From Streptomyces asoensis (GTDB lineage: Bacteria > Actinomycetota > Actinomycetes > Streptomycetales > Streptomycetaceae), in assembly GCF_013085465.1 (NCBI RefSeq), contig NZ_CP049838.1, positions 682,001 to 746,000 of the forward strand: a stretch of 64,000 nt of DNA. Direction: 5' to 3'. The translations under genes and the position numbers were made by a program. Below, piece after piece: positions 44,402 through 52,975 of the stretch. The notes beneath the pieces were generated by a model. It was not told the origin of the DNA. It was given only the letters and a program-made list of their open reading frames with translations, and ran no database searches. Position 1 is the stretch's first letter. The number at the start of each line of letters is the position of its first letter.

Positions 44402-44965
44402 ATGACACGGATACGGCCACGGTGGCGGCTCGGCGCCCCGGTTCTGCTCGCCCTGCTCGTCCTCACCGCCGGATGCGCCGATCCGTCGAGCGACCCCCGG
44501 GCGGCCGGCCCGGCGACTGCCTCGACCTCCGCCTCGGCACAGGCGAAGGGATTCTGCCCGCCCCCCGAGGACACCCGGGCGTCGCCCTCTCCGTGCATCA
44601 GCTACGGCTGGGACCAGCGGGTCGCCGAGAACCACGCCTACCGTCAGGCCCAGCCCATCACCGCCGAGCAACGGCAGCAGGCCCAGCCCCGGGCGACGGC
44701 ACTGGCCACGGCACTCCAGGAACTCGCGCCGAAGGGGACCACCCTGGACGGACTGCGGACGGCCGCCGCCGAGGCGCTCGGCCTGGAGGCGGCGCAGATC
44801 GAGGTGCAGGGCAACTTCCTGGTTCCCCTGCACGACATGCTCGTAGGGGGCGGCGAGGGCCGGGTGTGCGTCAACGGGACCGTCGACAGCAGCGGTCACG
44901 CGACGGCGGAGGTCGTCGGGCGCACGGTCGAGGGGACGTGTCTGCCCGGGCTGGGCGGGCACTGA
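44402..44965 (+). CDS. Lipoprotein of unknown function
   Basis: 187 residues with a type II signal peptide: basic N-terminus, hydrophobic core and lipobox LTAGC, so lipidation at Cys25 is predicted. A low-complexity Ala/Ser/Thr stretch follows. The outer domain contains CPPPEDTRASPSPCISYGWDQRVAENHAYR, a helical ITAEQRQQAQPRATALATAL segment and the two-Cys end GRVCVNGTVDSSG...GTCLPG. No recognised domain. It is followed within 22 bases by the convergent flavodoxin-like gene. Confidence 0.75.
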   Translation: MTRIRPRWRLGAPVLLALLVLTAGCADPSSDPRAAGPATASTSASAQAKGFCPPPEDTRASPSPCISYGWDQRVAENHAYRQAQPITAEQRQQAQPRATALATALQELAPKGTTLDGLRTAAAEALGLEAAQIEVQGNFLVPLHDMLVGGGEGRVCVNGTVDSSGHATAEVVGRTVEGTCLPGLGGH

Positions 44966-44986
44966 CGTACGGCGGCCCGGGACCCG

Positions 44987-45439
44987 TCAGTCCATCAGGC
45001 CGGCCGCGACCGTGGCGCCCAGTTCCCAGCAGGCCGCCACGTCCGCCTTGTCGGGTTCCCCGGTGACGGTGACCGGCTCGGCCGCGCGCCGCCAGCCCAG
45101 GCCGGTGGTGATGGTCTCGATGCCGCGCACCGCGCCGGTGACGTCGTTGCCGCCGTGCACGTAGTAGCCGAAGGGCCGACCGCGGGTGGTGTCGAGGCAG
45201 GGGTAGTACACCTGGTCGAAGAAGTGCTTGAGCGCGCCGGACATATAGCCGAGGTTGGCCGGCGTGCCCAGCAGGTAGGCGTCGGCGGCCAGGACGTCGG
45301 AGGCGGTCGCGGCGAGGGCGGCCCGGCGTTCGACGCGGACTCCCTCGATCTCCGGCGCCGTCGCGCCCGAGACGACCGCTTCGAAGAGCGCCTGGCAGTT
45401 GGGCGAGGGGGTGTGATGGACGATCAGCAAAGTGGCCAC
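44987..45439 (-). CDS. Flavodoxin-like NAD(P)H reductase
   Basis: 150 residues from the GTG at 45439. It has the flavodoxin fold: LLIVHHTPSPNCQALFEAVVSGA (phosphate-binding loop after strand 1), ADAYLLGTPANLGYMSGALKHFFDQVYY (flavin-binding GTP-x-N-x-G loop) and RPFGYYVHGGNDVTGAVRGIETI. This is the usual pattern of FMN-binding NAD(P)H-dependent oxidoreductases of the flavodoxin family. It probably acts in the cytoplasm on quinones or other small acceptors. The frame is open upstream to 45769, but that would overlap the DUF2264 gene. Confidence 0.85.
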   Translation of the reverse strand: MATLLIVHHTPSPNCQALFEAVVSGATAPEIEGVRVERRAALAATASDVLAADAYLLGTPANLGYMSGALKHFFDQVYYPCLDTTRGRPFGYYVHGGNDVTGAVRGIETITTGLGWRRAAEPVTVTGEPDKADVAACWELGATVAAGLMD

Positions 45440-45542
45440 GGCACGGAACCCTGCCCGTCCCCCGGCCCGGCCGCAAGCGAGGCCGCGGCCCGGACCGGGT
45501 CCGGGGCCCGCACCTGTCACGCGTCGGCACTCACGTCGGCCC

Positions 45543-47468
45543 TCACCCTGGACCGGGCACCGGCGTGACGGTCTCGGTCGTGCCGTCCGGGAATCGGACC
45601 TCGAGGGTGCCGTCGGAGACGAGGACCGCGCCCGCTCCGGTCCGTACGTCCGCCGCGACGAGCGGATCGGCGGTGAGGACCACCAACGTCGCCAGCAGTT
45701 GTGCGCCGCCCGGGTGCGGTGCGGTGAGGACGGGGACGGCCGAGTGGTCGCCGTAGGCGTTGTGGCCACGGGCCCGGGTCACCTCGGCGGTGGCGTCGTC
45801 CCAGCCGAACAGGGCGACGAGGGCCGAGGTGAGGCCGTCGGTGCGGCGGGCCACCGCCCAGGCCTCACCCGTCCGGGCGAGGGGCGGGGCGTCGTCGCAG
45901 GCCACCGCCCAGCCGCCGGCCCGGACGGGCGTGCCGGCGGGGGCCTCGACGCGGTGCACGCGGATCTCCCACGGCCCGCGCACCACGCTCGCGGTGGTGA
46001 TGCGCAGGTGCTCGTCGCCGTCCGGGCCGAGCGGGGTGTGCCAGGACGCCGCGCGCCGGCCCTCCGCGTACAGCGGGTGGATGCGGCCGCGACGGGACGG
46101 GCCCGTGGGGGCCAGCAGGGCGATGCGGTTGTCGGGGCCGGGTGGTTCGCCGGGGGGCGGGGTCTCGGGGGCCGTCGCGGTGGAGTAGGCGAAGCCCGTG
46201 TAGTGCGGGCTGTCGTCGGACGCGGCGGGCGGCGGCGGGAGCCGGTCGGTGCCGTGGTTGACCAGGCGGACGATCCCGTCGGCGGCCGTGGAGTGCAGCA
46301 GCCACCCCGGCGCGGGCAGGGCCAGCTGCCGGTCGGCGGTGTCGACGGGGCCCGCTTCCTCGGGTGCCGTCCACACCGGGTGGTCGGCGGGCAACAGCAG
46401 ACCGAGGAAGGCCTTGCTCGCCCAGTACGGGGAGGCCGGGCCCGAGTACGGCTGGGTGACAGGCAGGTAGGGCCCGTACCAGCCGAGGCTCAACAAGCCT
46501 CGCTCGTCGGGCACTTGGTGGTCGGCAAAGTGCTTCAGGGCGCCCGAGGCGAGGCGGCGGGTGCGCCCGGGTGGCAGCGGGGTGGCGTCGGCGAGGGCGC
46601 CCGCCCAGAGCGGGGCGGCGGTGGCGTAGCGGTAGATGAGGGAGCGGCCCTGGTGGACGGGGGCCCCGTCGGAGCCGAAGAAGTACTGGTGGCTGTCGAG
46701 GAACTCGCGAAGGCGGGCGCGGTGTGTGGCGACACGGGCGGGGTCCGCGCGGTGGCCGGCGACGCGGGCCCAGAGGACGGGGTAGAGGTGCAGGGCCCAG
46801 GCGTTGTAGTAGTCGAACTTGCGGCCCTCGCCGTCGGTGTACCAGCCGTCGCCCCGGTACCAGTCGTCGAGGCGGTCCAGTCCCCCGTCGATCTCGGCGC
46901 GGGCGTACGGCCCGCCGACGGAGGCGAGGAACTCCTCGGTGATGACCTGGAACAGCCGCCAGTTGGAGTCGTTGGCGGTGGCGCCGACGAAGCCGCCCAG
47001 CCAGGCGACCGCCATCTCCCTTGTGCTGTCGGGCAGTCGGTCCCAGATCCAGGGGCGGGTCTCGTGCAGGGCGATGGCGATGGAGGCGGCCTCGACCATG
47101 GGCTGGCTCCGGTCGGTGATGGGCGGCCAGTGCTCCGGATGGCGGGGGTCGACTCCGGCGGCGAGACCGGTGGCATAGCGCTCGATCAGCGTGGGGCCGA
47201 CGTCTCCGCCCGAGCCCGCGATCCGGAAGGCGGCCAGGAGGAACGAGCGGGCGTACCCCTCCAGTCCGTCCGACCAGGCACCGGAGTGGCCGGTGCGGCC
47301 GGGCAGCCGGTACTGGGCGAGGCCGGGGCCGGCGTACGGGTGGAGCGCGGCGAGCAGCCGGTCGGCGGTGGCCTCCCAGTGGGCCCGGGTGTAGCCGGTG
47401 TACGGGGACAGAGCGGGGTCGGGGGGCGGCAGGTGGCCGGCGTCGGCCGACAGGTGCGGCGCGGTCAT
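45543..47468 (-). CDS. DUF2264-family hydrolase (GH154-like)
   Basis: 641 residues from the ATG at 47468. The first 380 residues are an (alpha/alpha) toroid-like helical domain: GRTGHSGAWSDGLEGYARSFLLAAFRIAG, NDSNWRLFQVITEEF, RGDGWYTDGEGRKFDYYNAWALHLYPVLWA. The C-terminal half is beta-rich. This is the DUF2264 family, some members of which are now classed as GH154 beta-glucuronidases acting on plant side chains. No signal peptide is present, so a cytoplasmic enzyme acting on imported oligosaccharides is likely. It is the last gene of the operon starting at 52147, 13 bases after the LacI gene. Confidence 0.85.
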   Translation of the reverse strand: MTAPHLSADAGHLPPPDPALSPYTGYTRAHWEATADRLLAALHPYAGPGLAQYRLPGRTGHSGAWSDGLEGYARSFLLAAFRIAGSGGDVGPTLIERYATGLAAGVDPRHPEHWPPITDRSQPMVEAASIAIALHETRPWIWDRLPDSTREMAVAWLGGFVGATANDSNWRLFQVITEEFLASVGGPYARAEIDGGLDRLDDWYRGDGWYTDGEGRKFDYYNAWALHLYPVLWARVAGHRADPARVATHRARLREFLDSHQYFFGSDGAPVHQGRSLIYRYATAAPLWAGALADATPLPPGRTRRLASGALKHFADHQVPDERGLLSLGWYGPYLPVTQPYSGPASPYWASKAFLGLLLPADHPVWTAPEEAGPVDTADRQLALPAPGWLLHSTAADGIVRLVNHGTDRLPPPPAASDDSPHYTGFAYSTATAPETPPPGEPPGPDNRIALLAPTGPSRRGRIHPLYAEGRRAASWHTPLGPDGDEHLRITTASVVRGPWEIRVHRVEAPAGTPVRAGGWAVACDDAPPLARTGEAWAVARRTDGLTSALVALFGWDDATAEVTRARGHNAYGDHSAVPVLTAPHPGGAQLLATLVVLTADPLVAADVRTGAGAVLVSDGTLEVRFPDGTTETVTPVPGPG

Positions 47469-47481
47469 ACGGGACGGTTCC

Positions 47482-48546
47482 TTAAGTCGGTCGGTGGGCG
47501 CGCCCGGGTGGGGGCGCGGCGACGCTGTCGCGTACGACGATGTGGGTGCCGAGCAGATGGTGGGTGGCGGCGGCCTGTTCGGGGTCGCGCAGGGCGATGC
47601 GCACGGCGGCGCGGCCGAGTTCCTCGGCGGGTGTGCGCACGGTGGTGAGGGGCGGGTGGAAGTCCTCGGCGAGCGGGATGTCGTTGTAGCCGACGACGGA
47701 GATGTCGTCGGGGACCCGCAGCCCGGCCTCGGCGATGGCGCGCAGGGCGCCGGCCGCGACCATGTCGTCCCCGGCGAAGACGGCCGTGAACTCCGGGCGC
47801 TCCTCGAGGAGTTCGGTCATCGCGCGGAGCCCGGCGGCCCGCCCCAGGCCGCAGTCGACGACATGGGCGGCCTCCGGCGGGAGCCCGTGCCCGGCGAGGG
47901 CGGCGCGGTAGCCGCGTACCCGGGCGTCCAGGGCGGTGTTGCCCGGCAGTCCGCCGAGGAAGACGATCCTGCGGTGGCCGGCCGAGAGCAGGTGTCCGGT
48001 GATGGCGCGGGCCCCGGCCTCGTTGTCGAACTCGACGACGAGCGCGGGGATGTCGGGGTCGGGGGCGGGCCGTCCGCACAGCACCAGGCGGGCCCCGGCG
48101 GAGGCGAGGGCCTGCGCGTAGTGCGCGACGCGCTCACGGTAGGCGTCGTCCTCGACGACCCCGCCGACCAGGATGACCAGCCGGGCGCCCTCCTCCCGCA
48201 TGAGCTGGACGAACTCCAGCTCGCGCTGCGGGTCCCCGCCGGTGGTCCCGACCAGGCAGAGCCAGCCGTGGGTGGCGGCCTCCGCCTCGACGCCCTCGGC
48301 GACCTGGGCGTAGAACGGGCTGGTGACCTGGCGCAGGACGACGGCGACCGTCTTGCGGCCGCCGCCGACGAGGGCACGGGCGTGGGCGTTGGCGACGTAG
48401 TCGAGGGCGCGGGCGGCGCGCAGCACCCGGGTGCGGGTGGCCTGCGGCACCGGGTAGTTGCCGCTGAGCACGCGTGAGACCGTGGCCACGGACACCCCCG
48501 CGCGTTCGGCCACCTCGCGGATGGTCACCCGTCCCTGTGCCGTCAT
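47482..48546 (-). CDS. LacI-family transcriptional regulator of the DUF2264 operon
   Basis: 354 residues from the ATG at 48546; the frame extends to 48699, but the helix-turn-helix is close to this ATG. N-terminal DNA-binding domain: TIREVAERAGVSVATVSRVLSGNYPVPQATRTRVL with hinge NAHARALVGGG. The periplasmic-binding-like effector domain shows VAVVLRQVTSPFYAQVAEGVE, HRRIVFLGG, FAGDDMVAAGALRA and PDDISVVGYNDIPLAEDFHPPLTTVRTP. Being inside the operon, it is the obvious repressor for the palindromes at 52054 and 52184, lifted by an imported sugar. It might also act at the GH106 site (18519). Confidence 0.92.
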   Translation of the reverse strand: MTAQGRVTIREVAERAGVSVATVSRVLSGNYPVPQATRTRVLRAARALDYVANAHARALVGGGRKTVAVVLRQVTSPFYAQVAEGVEAEAATHGWLCLVGTTGGDPQRELEFVQLMREEGARLVILVGGVVEDDAYRERVAHYAQALASAGARLVLCGRPAPDPDIPALVVEFDNEAGARAITGHLLSAGHRRIVFLGGLPGNTALDARVRGYRAALAGHGLPPEAAHVVDCGLGRAAGLRAMTELLEERPEFTAVFAGDDMVAAGALRAIAEAGLRVPDDISVVGYNDIPLAEDFHPPLTTVRTPAEELGRAAVRIALRDPEQAAATHHLLGTHIVVRDSVAAPPPGRAHRPT

Positions 48547-48595
48547 GTCGTACCCCGTTTCCCTCGCCCGTGTCCGTTCCGCCGCTGCCGCCGAC

Positions 48596-50248
48596 TCAGG
48601 TGTTGGCGTCGTACTCCTCGGCGTACTCCCCGGCCATTCTGTCGCCGCCTCGCGAGCGCCATTTCCGCACCGCCTCGTCGTACTCCGACATCGGGGCACG
48701 GCCGGCGACGACGGCGGTGACCGTGTCGTCCATCAGGGCCTTGAGCGTGGCGCCCTGGGAGGTGTCGGTCGGGGACTTCAGACCGAAGGAGGCGTTGCGG
48801 ATCGCGACCGGTACGACCGTCCGCTGCCAGGTGTGCAGGGCGCGCACGGCATCGGGCAGGCCCGGCAGGAACAGCACCTGAGGGCCCTCGGCCAGGTAGC
48901 GGAACGGCAGGTTGGAGACGTTCTCCACCTCGCCGAGCCGGGTCGCCCGCGGGGAGCCGTCCTTGCCCCGGGTGAAGTGGACGCCCTCCAGGCCGTAGTG
49001 GACGAGTTCCCATTCCTTCGTGCCGAACGGCGCGGCCAGGTGGTCGAGGAGGCGCAGCAGCATCTGGACGCGTTCCTTCCCGGCCTTCTTCAGGATCGTG
49101 TAGCCGAAGGAGCGGCGGGCGGCGACGATGCCGCCCGGGGTGCCGTCGACGCTGTACGGCAGGGCCGGCGCCGGGGTCAGCAGCCCCTCGGCGTCGGGGT
49201 AGCGGGTCTGGTAGGCGCCGAAGCCGTCCTGGAGGGCGGCGACGGTGCCGTTGAGGAAGAGGGTGCCGAGGTCCACCTGGGACATCGAGGTGGCGTCGGG
49301 GTGGTAGGACCCGTTCTTGCGCAGCTGGGCCTGGAAGGCGACGGCGGCCTTGTAGCGGTCGTCGCCGTAGTGGGGGTGGAAGGTGCCGTTCTTGTCGACG
49401 GCCCAGGCGTTCGGGGCGTGGTGGGCGGCGGCGTGCACGGCGTTGCCGAAGAGGGAGCCGACGGAGGCGCCGAGCCCGTACCGCTTGCCGTGGGTGGCCT
49501 TGCGGGCGACGGCGGCGAAGTCCGTGGAGGTCCAGCCGCCTCTCATGCCGGCCTTGGTGAACAGGCCCTGGTTGAGCCAGAGGGTCGAGCCGGGCAGCGG
49601 GCGTTCGAGGGGGATGCCGTAGAGCCGCCCGCCGATGCGGCCCATGTCGCGCCAGGCGTGGGTGGGGATGCCGGCCAGGTTGGGGTAGTCCCGGACCGCC
49701 GCGCCGGAGAGGTACGGCGTCAGGTCCTCGGCCCTGCGCTGTACGAACTGGGCCTCGCGCGGCAGGGTGACATTGGTGAAGACGTTGATGATGTCGGGCA
49801 GCGAGTCGGGGTCGCCGGCCATGACGGTGGCCATCTTCTTCTGGTAGTCGGCCTGCGGGACCACCGTGAACTCGATCTTCACGCCGAGGGCCTTCTCGAC
49901 GGCCCGCCAGTACTGGTTCTGGTCCGCCGCCTTGGGCGGGGTGCCGAAGGTGACGGTCAGGACCTTCACGGTGGAGCCGTCGCCGGGGGTACGGGCGACC
50001 GAGGTGACGAGGGAGGAGGGGTAGGACGTGAAGCCCGCCTGGACGCCCGCCTCGGTGGGCGCGAGGTCGGGCCGGGGGCCGGCGGGAGCCGCGTAGGCGG
50101 GCCAGGGGGCGAGTTCCTTGCCCGCGTTGGAGACGCCCTTGTCGTCCGAACCCGTGGTGGAGCAGGCGGTGAGCAGACCGGGGACGGCGACGGCGGCGCC
50201 ACCCGCGGCCACGGATCGCAGCAGCGTGCGTCGGGACATGCCGGACAT
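48596..50248 (-). CDS. ABC transporter substrate-binding lipoprotein (LplA/YtcQ-type)
   Basis: 550 residues with a Tat-type lipoprotein signal (MSRRTLLRSVAAGG, lipobox GLLTAC). The length and features such as ALGVKIEFTVVPQADYQKKMATVMAGDPDSLPDI and RIGGRLYGIPLERPLPGSTLWLNQGLF match the large extracellular solute-binding proteins of the LplA/YtcQ type, which bind acidic or complex oligosaccharides. The permeases encoded upstream complete the importer. No ATPase gene is present; in streptomycetes a shared MsiK-type ATPase usually serves such importers. The bound sugar is unknown, though the DUF2264 neighbour points to uronate-containing oligosaccharides. Confidence 0.9.
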   Translation of the reverse strand: MSGMSRRTLLRSVAAGGAAVAVPGLLTACSTTGSDDKGVSNAGKELAPWPAYAAPAGPRPDLAPTEAGVQAGFTSYPSSLVTSVARTPGDGSTVKVLTVTFGTPPKAADQNQYWRAVEKALGVKIEFTVVPQADYQKKMATVMAGDPDSLPDIINVFTNVTLPREAQFVQRRAEDLTPYLSGAAVRDYPNLAGIPTHAWRDMGRIGGRLYGIPLERPLPGSTLWLNQGLFTKAGMRGGWTSTDFAAVARKATHGKRYGLGASVGSLFGNAVHAAAHHAPNAWAVDKNGTFHPHYGDDRYKAAVAFQAQLRKNGSYHPDATSMSQVDLGTLFLNGTVAALQDGFGAYQTRYPDAEGLLTPAPALPYSVDGTPGGIVAARRSFGYTILKKAGKERVQMLLRLLDHLAAPFGTKEWELVHYGLEGVHFTRGKDGSPRATRLGEVENVSNLPFRYLAEGPQVLFLPGLPDAVRALHTWQRTVVPVAIRNASFGLKSPTDTSQGATLKALMDDTVTAVVAGRAPMSEYDEAVRKWRSRGGDRMAGEYAEEYDANT

Positions 50249-50282
50249 GACGAATGACCTTTCTGCGTGGCGAGGTGCGGGA

Positions 50283-51170
50283 TCAGCTCTTGACGGCGCC
50301 GGTGAGCACGCCCTTGGTGAAGTACTTCTGGAGGAAGGGATAAACGAGCAGGATCGGCACGGTGGCGATCACCAGCACGGCCATCTGGATCGTCTGCGGT
50401 GCGTTGACCGTGGCCTCGCCGGTGGTGGTGTCGGTGAGGCCGGAGCCGGCCACGACGTAGGTGCGCAGCACCTGCTGCACCGGCCAGTGGTCGCTCTCGA
50501 GGTAGAGCGAGGCGTAGAACCAGGAGTTCCAGTACGCCACCGCGTAGAACAGTCCGACCACGGCGAGCGCCGCCTTCGACAGCGGCAGCACGATGGACCA
50601 CAGGGCTCGCCAGTCCCCGGCGCCGTCGAGGCGGGCGGCCTCGTACAGCTCCTCGGGGATGCCCTGGAAGAAGCCGCGGAGCACGACCAGGTTGAAGACG
50701 TTGACCAGCACGGGGAGGACCAGGGAGCCGTAACTGCCCAGCAGGTCGAGCTCCTTGACCAGCAGGAAGCCCGGGATCATGCCCGGCGGGAAGAGGAAGG
50801 TGAAGAGGATCAGCAGCAGGACCGGGCGGCCGCCGAACACACCGGGTCGGGAGAGGGCGTAGGCGAGGGTGACCGTGCAGAAGAGGCTCAGCGCGGTGCC
50901 GACGAGGGTGACGCCGGCGCTGACGGCGAGGGCGTGGGTGACGATGCCGCCGTCGAGGATGTCCCGGTACGCCTCCAGGGTGGGGTGTTCGGGCCACAGC
51001 ACCCAGCCGCCGTTGGCCACGACCTCGCGCGGGGCGGCGAGCGAGGTCGACACGATGACGAGGAAGGGCACGCAGACCAGGAGGACGACCGCGGCGAGGG
51101 CGACGGCCTTCGCGGCCTGGGTGGCGAGCCGCGGCTTCTCCATCCAGCCGGGTCGGACGTGGGCGCTCAC
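50283..51170 (-). CDS. Carbohydrate ABC transporter permease (YtcP-type)
   Basis: 295 residues from a GTG at 51170 that overlaps the stop of the first permease as GTGA, so the two are translationally coupled. Six transmembrane helices; the EAA loop reads ELYEAARLDGAGDWRALWSIVLPLSKAALAVV, the coupling site for the ATPase. The C-terminal motif FPILL...YPFLQKYFTKGVLTGAVKS is characteristic of the LplC/YtcP group. It pairs with the 51167-52147 permease and the binding protein. Confidence 0.92.
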   Translation of the reverse strand: MSAHVRPGWMEKPRLATQAAKAVALAAVVLLVCVPFLVIVSTSLAAPREVVANGGWVLWPEHPTLEAYRDILDGGIVTHALAVSAGVTLVGTALSLFCTVTLAYALSRPGVFGGRPVLLLILFTFLFPPGMIPGFLLVKELDLLGSYGSLVLPVLVNVFNLVVLRGFFQGIPEELYEAARLDGAGDWRALWSIVLPLSKAALAVVGLFYAVAYWNSWFYASLYLESDHWPVQQVLRTYVVAGSGLTDTTTGEATVNAPQTIQMAVLVIATVPILLVYPFLQKYFTKGVLTGAVKS

Positions 51171-52147
51171 CGGTAGACCCCCTGTTCGCCGAGACGATGG
51201 GCGACCCGGTTGGCCGCGTACACGAGCAGGGCGCCGACCAGGCCCTTGAACAGGCCCGCGGCGGCGGCGAATCCGTAGTCGCCGCCGACGATGCCCCGGT
51301 AGTAGACGAACGTGTCGATGACCTCGGCGGTCTGCGGGCCGACGGCGTCGCGCTGGAGCAGCATCTGCTCGAAGCCGACGGAGAGGATGTCGCCGAGCCG
51401 CATGATGAGCAGCAGCACGATCACCGGCCGGATCGCCGGCAGGGTGATGTGCCAGAAGCGCCGCCAGGGCCCGGCGCCGTCGATCGCGGCGGCCTCGTAC
51501 TGCTGCTCGTCGACCTGGGAGAGCGCGGCCAGGAAGATGATCGTGCCCCAGCCGGCGTCCTTCCAGATCACCTGTGCGACGACGAGCGGGCGGAAGGCGT
51601 CGGGATTGCCGACGATGTCGACGGTGTGCAGGCCCGCGTCGCCGAGATAGCCGTTCACCATGCCCGTGTCGCCCAGGACCTGCTGGAAGAGGGCGACGAC
51701 GATCACCCATGAGACGAAGTGCGGCAGATAGGCCACGGACTGCACGAAGCGGCGGACCGTGCTCCAGGTGAGGGTGTGCAGGAGCAGCGCGAGGCCGAGC
51801 GGGACGGGGAAGTAGAAGACGAGTTGGAGGACCGCGATCCAGAGGGTGTTGAGGACCGCGTCCCAGAACTCGGCGTCCTCGAACATCCGCCGGAAGTTGC
51901 CGAGGCCGACCCATGGGCTGCCCCAGATCCCGTCGAACGGGACGTACTCCTTGAAGGCGATGACATTGCCGGCGAGCGCGCCGTAGTGGAACACGAGGAA
52001 GTAGGCGAGCCCCGGCAGCATGAGCAGGAACAGCGTCCGGCTGCGCGTTCCCTGAAAACGTTTTCGCTCGTTCCGGCGTCGAAACGAGCGACGGGACGCG
52101 TTGCTCTCTTCCGTTTTACTGGGGTTCTCACGCAGCAACGTCGCCAC
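51167..52147 (-). CDS. Carbohydrate ABC transporter permease (LplB/YteP-type)
   Basis: 326 residues from a GTG at 52147 with GGAGGAGA upstream. After a basic N-terminus come six helices, starting TLFLLMLPGLAYFLVFHYGALAG with the LplB-type motif FKEYVPFDGIWGSPWVGLGNF. The EAA loop is QYEAAAIDGAGPWRRFWHITLPAIRPV. It is the first gene of the operon 52147 to 45543. A LacI-type palindrome lies within codons 28-32 (52054-52065), and a second lies 38-48 bases upstream of the start, so repression probably involves both. Confidence 0.92.
   Translation of the reverse strand: MATLLRENPSKTEESNASRRSFRRRNERKRFQGTRSRTLFLLMLPGLAYFLVFHYGALAGNVIAFKEYVPFDGIWGSPWVGLGNFRRMFEDAEFWDAVLNTLWIAVLQLVFYFPVPLGLALLLHTLTWSTVRRFVQSVAYLPHFVSWVIVVALFQQVLGDTGMVNGYLGDAGLHTVDIVGNPDAFRPLVVAQVIWKDAGWGTIIFLAALSQVDEQQYEAAAIDGAGPWRRFWHITLPAIRPVIVLLLIMRLGDILSVGFEQMLLQRDAVGPQTAEVIDTFVYYRGIVGGDYGFAAAAGLFKGLVGALLVYAANRVAHRLGEQGVYR
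52054..52065 (-). promoter_or_regulatory. LacI-type operator inside the first permease gene
   Basis: GAAAACGTTTTC is a perfect 12-bp palindrome with central CG, located about 28-32 codons into the permease gene. It closely matches the upstream site at 52184-52198, with centres 131 bases apart. Confidence 0.7.
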
Positions 52148-52183
52148 GGAGTCTCCTCCCCTCAGGGGTCGAGTGAGGTGAAG

Positions 52184-52198
52184 TTAAAACGTTTTCAG
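52184..52198 (-). promoter_or_regulatory. LacI-type operator upstream of the ABC/DUF2264 operon
   Basis: AAAACGTTTT (52186-52195) is a perfect palindrome in a TTAAAACGTTTTCA context, about 38-48 bases before the GTG at 52147 and therefore near the promoter. It is the likely binding site of the operon's own LacI regulator. Confidence 0.75.
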
Positions 52199-52277
52199 AA
52201 CCGGGGTCAACACTTCTGACACAGCCCGGGCGTACCCCGGCGTATGAGAACCCGTGGCATGGCACGCTGACATGACG

Positions 52278-52305
52278 GGTACTCAGGGACTGGTACTCAG
52301 GGACA
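52278..52305 (+). repeat. Tandem 14-bp repeat in the lipoprotein leader
   Basis: GGTACTCAGGGACT is directly repeated (52278-52291 and 52292-52305, one mismatch at the end), 36 bases before the GTG at 52341. It may be a regulatory duplication or leader slippage. Confidence 0.6.
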
Positions 52306-52340
52306 TGACACACGGAGACACGGCACGCAGGGAGACAAAG

Positions 52341-52925
52341 GTGCTCACTCGGAGTTCGGTGATGGTGTGCGCGGCCGCGGCGCTGGCGCTGGCCGGCTGC
52401 TCTTCCGGGGACGACGGGAAGGCGGCGGAGCCGACGGACGAGACCGTCGTCACGGCGACCGTCTCGGACGCCCCGCCGTCGCCCGCCTCGCCCTCCCTCT
52501 CTCCCTCCTCGCCCTCCTCCGACGCCTCCGCCTCTCCCTCCGTGTCGGTTCCGGCGTCGGCGAGCCCGTCGCCGGTGCCCGTCACCGGGCCGGACCAGAA
52601 GCTGGTGACGATGACCGTCAGCGGCGGCTTCGCCGGGGTGAACCGGGAGGTGGTCCTCCGGGGCGACGGCACGGTCCGGACCACCGACAGCGGCGAGTCC
52701 GCGGTGCGTCGCACCACCGCGGCACAGTTCACGACGCTGCGGACGCTGCTCGGAGATCCGGCGCTCGCCGATGTCCCCGCCTTCGCGATCGACATGGGGT
52801 CGGCGGACAAGTTCCAGTACACGCTTCAGTTCGACGGCCGTACGGTCATGACGGACCGCTCCACCGACGCACCCGCGCTCGACCGTCTCATCGGCGCCCT
52901 GGAGAAGTGGCTGCCCACGAACTGA
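52341..52925 (+). CDS. Ser/Pro-linker lipoprotein of unknown function
   Basis: 194 residues from a GTG at 52341 with GGGAGAC upstream; the frame extends to 52254 without a better start. Signal peptide with lipobox LALAGC, then an acidic linker and a long Ser/Pro/Ala stretch (about 45-80) that would act as a cell-wall spacer. The folded domain is about 85-194: KLVTMTVSGGFAGVNREVVLRGDGTVRTTD, then LRTLLGDPALADVPAFAIDMGSADKFQYTLQFDGRTVMTD. The fold resembles small protealysin-inhibitor-like domains, but I cannot name it firmly. It sits between two sugar-import modules, with no evident link. Confidence 0.72.
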   Translation: MLTRSSVMVCAAAALALAGCSSGDDGKAAEPTDETVVTATVSDAPPSPASPSLSPSSPSSDASASPSVSVPASASPSPVPVTGPDQKLVTMTVSGGFAGVNREVVLRGDGTVRTTDSGESAVRRTTAAQFTTLRTLLGDPALADVPAFAIDMGSADKFQYTLQFDGRTVMTDRSTDAPALDRLIGALEKWLPTN

Positions 52926-52975
52926 TCTCGAGCCGGCCGACGCCCCGGCGTATGTGACAGATGCGTTCCGAACTC

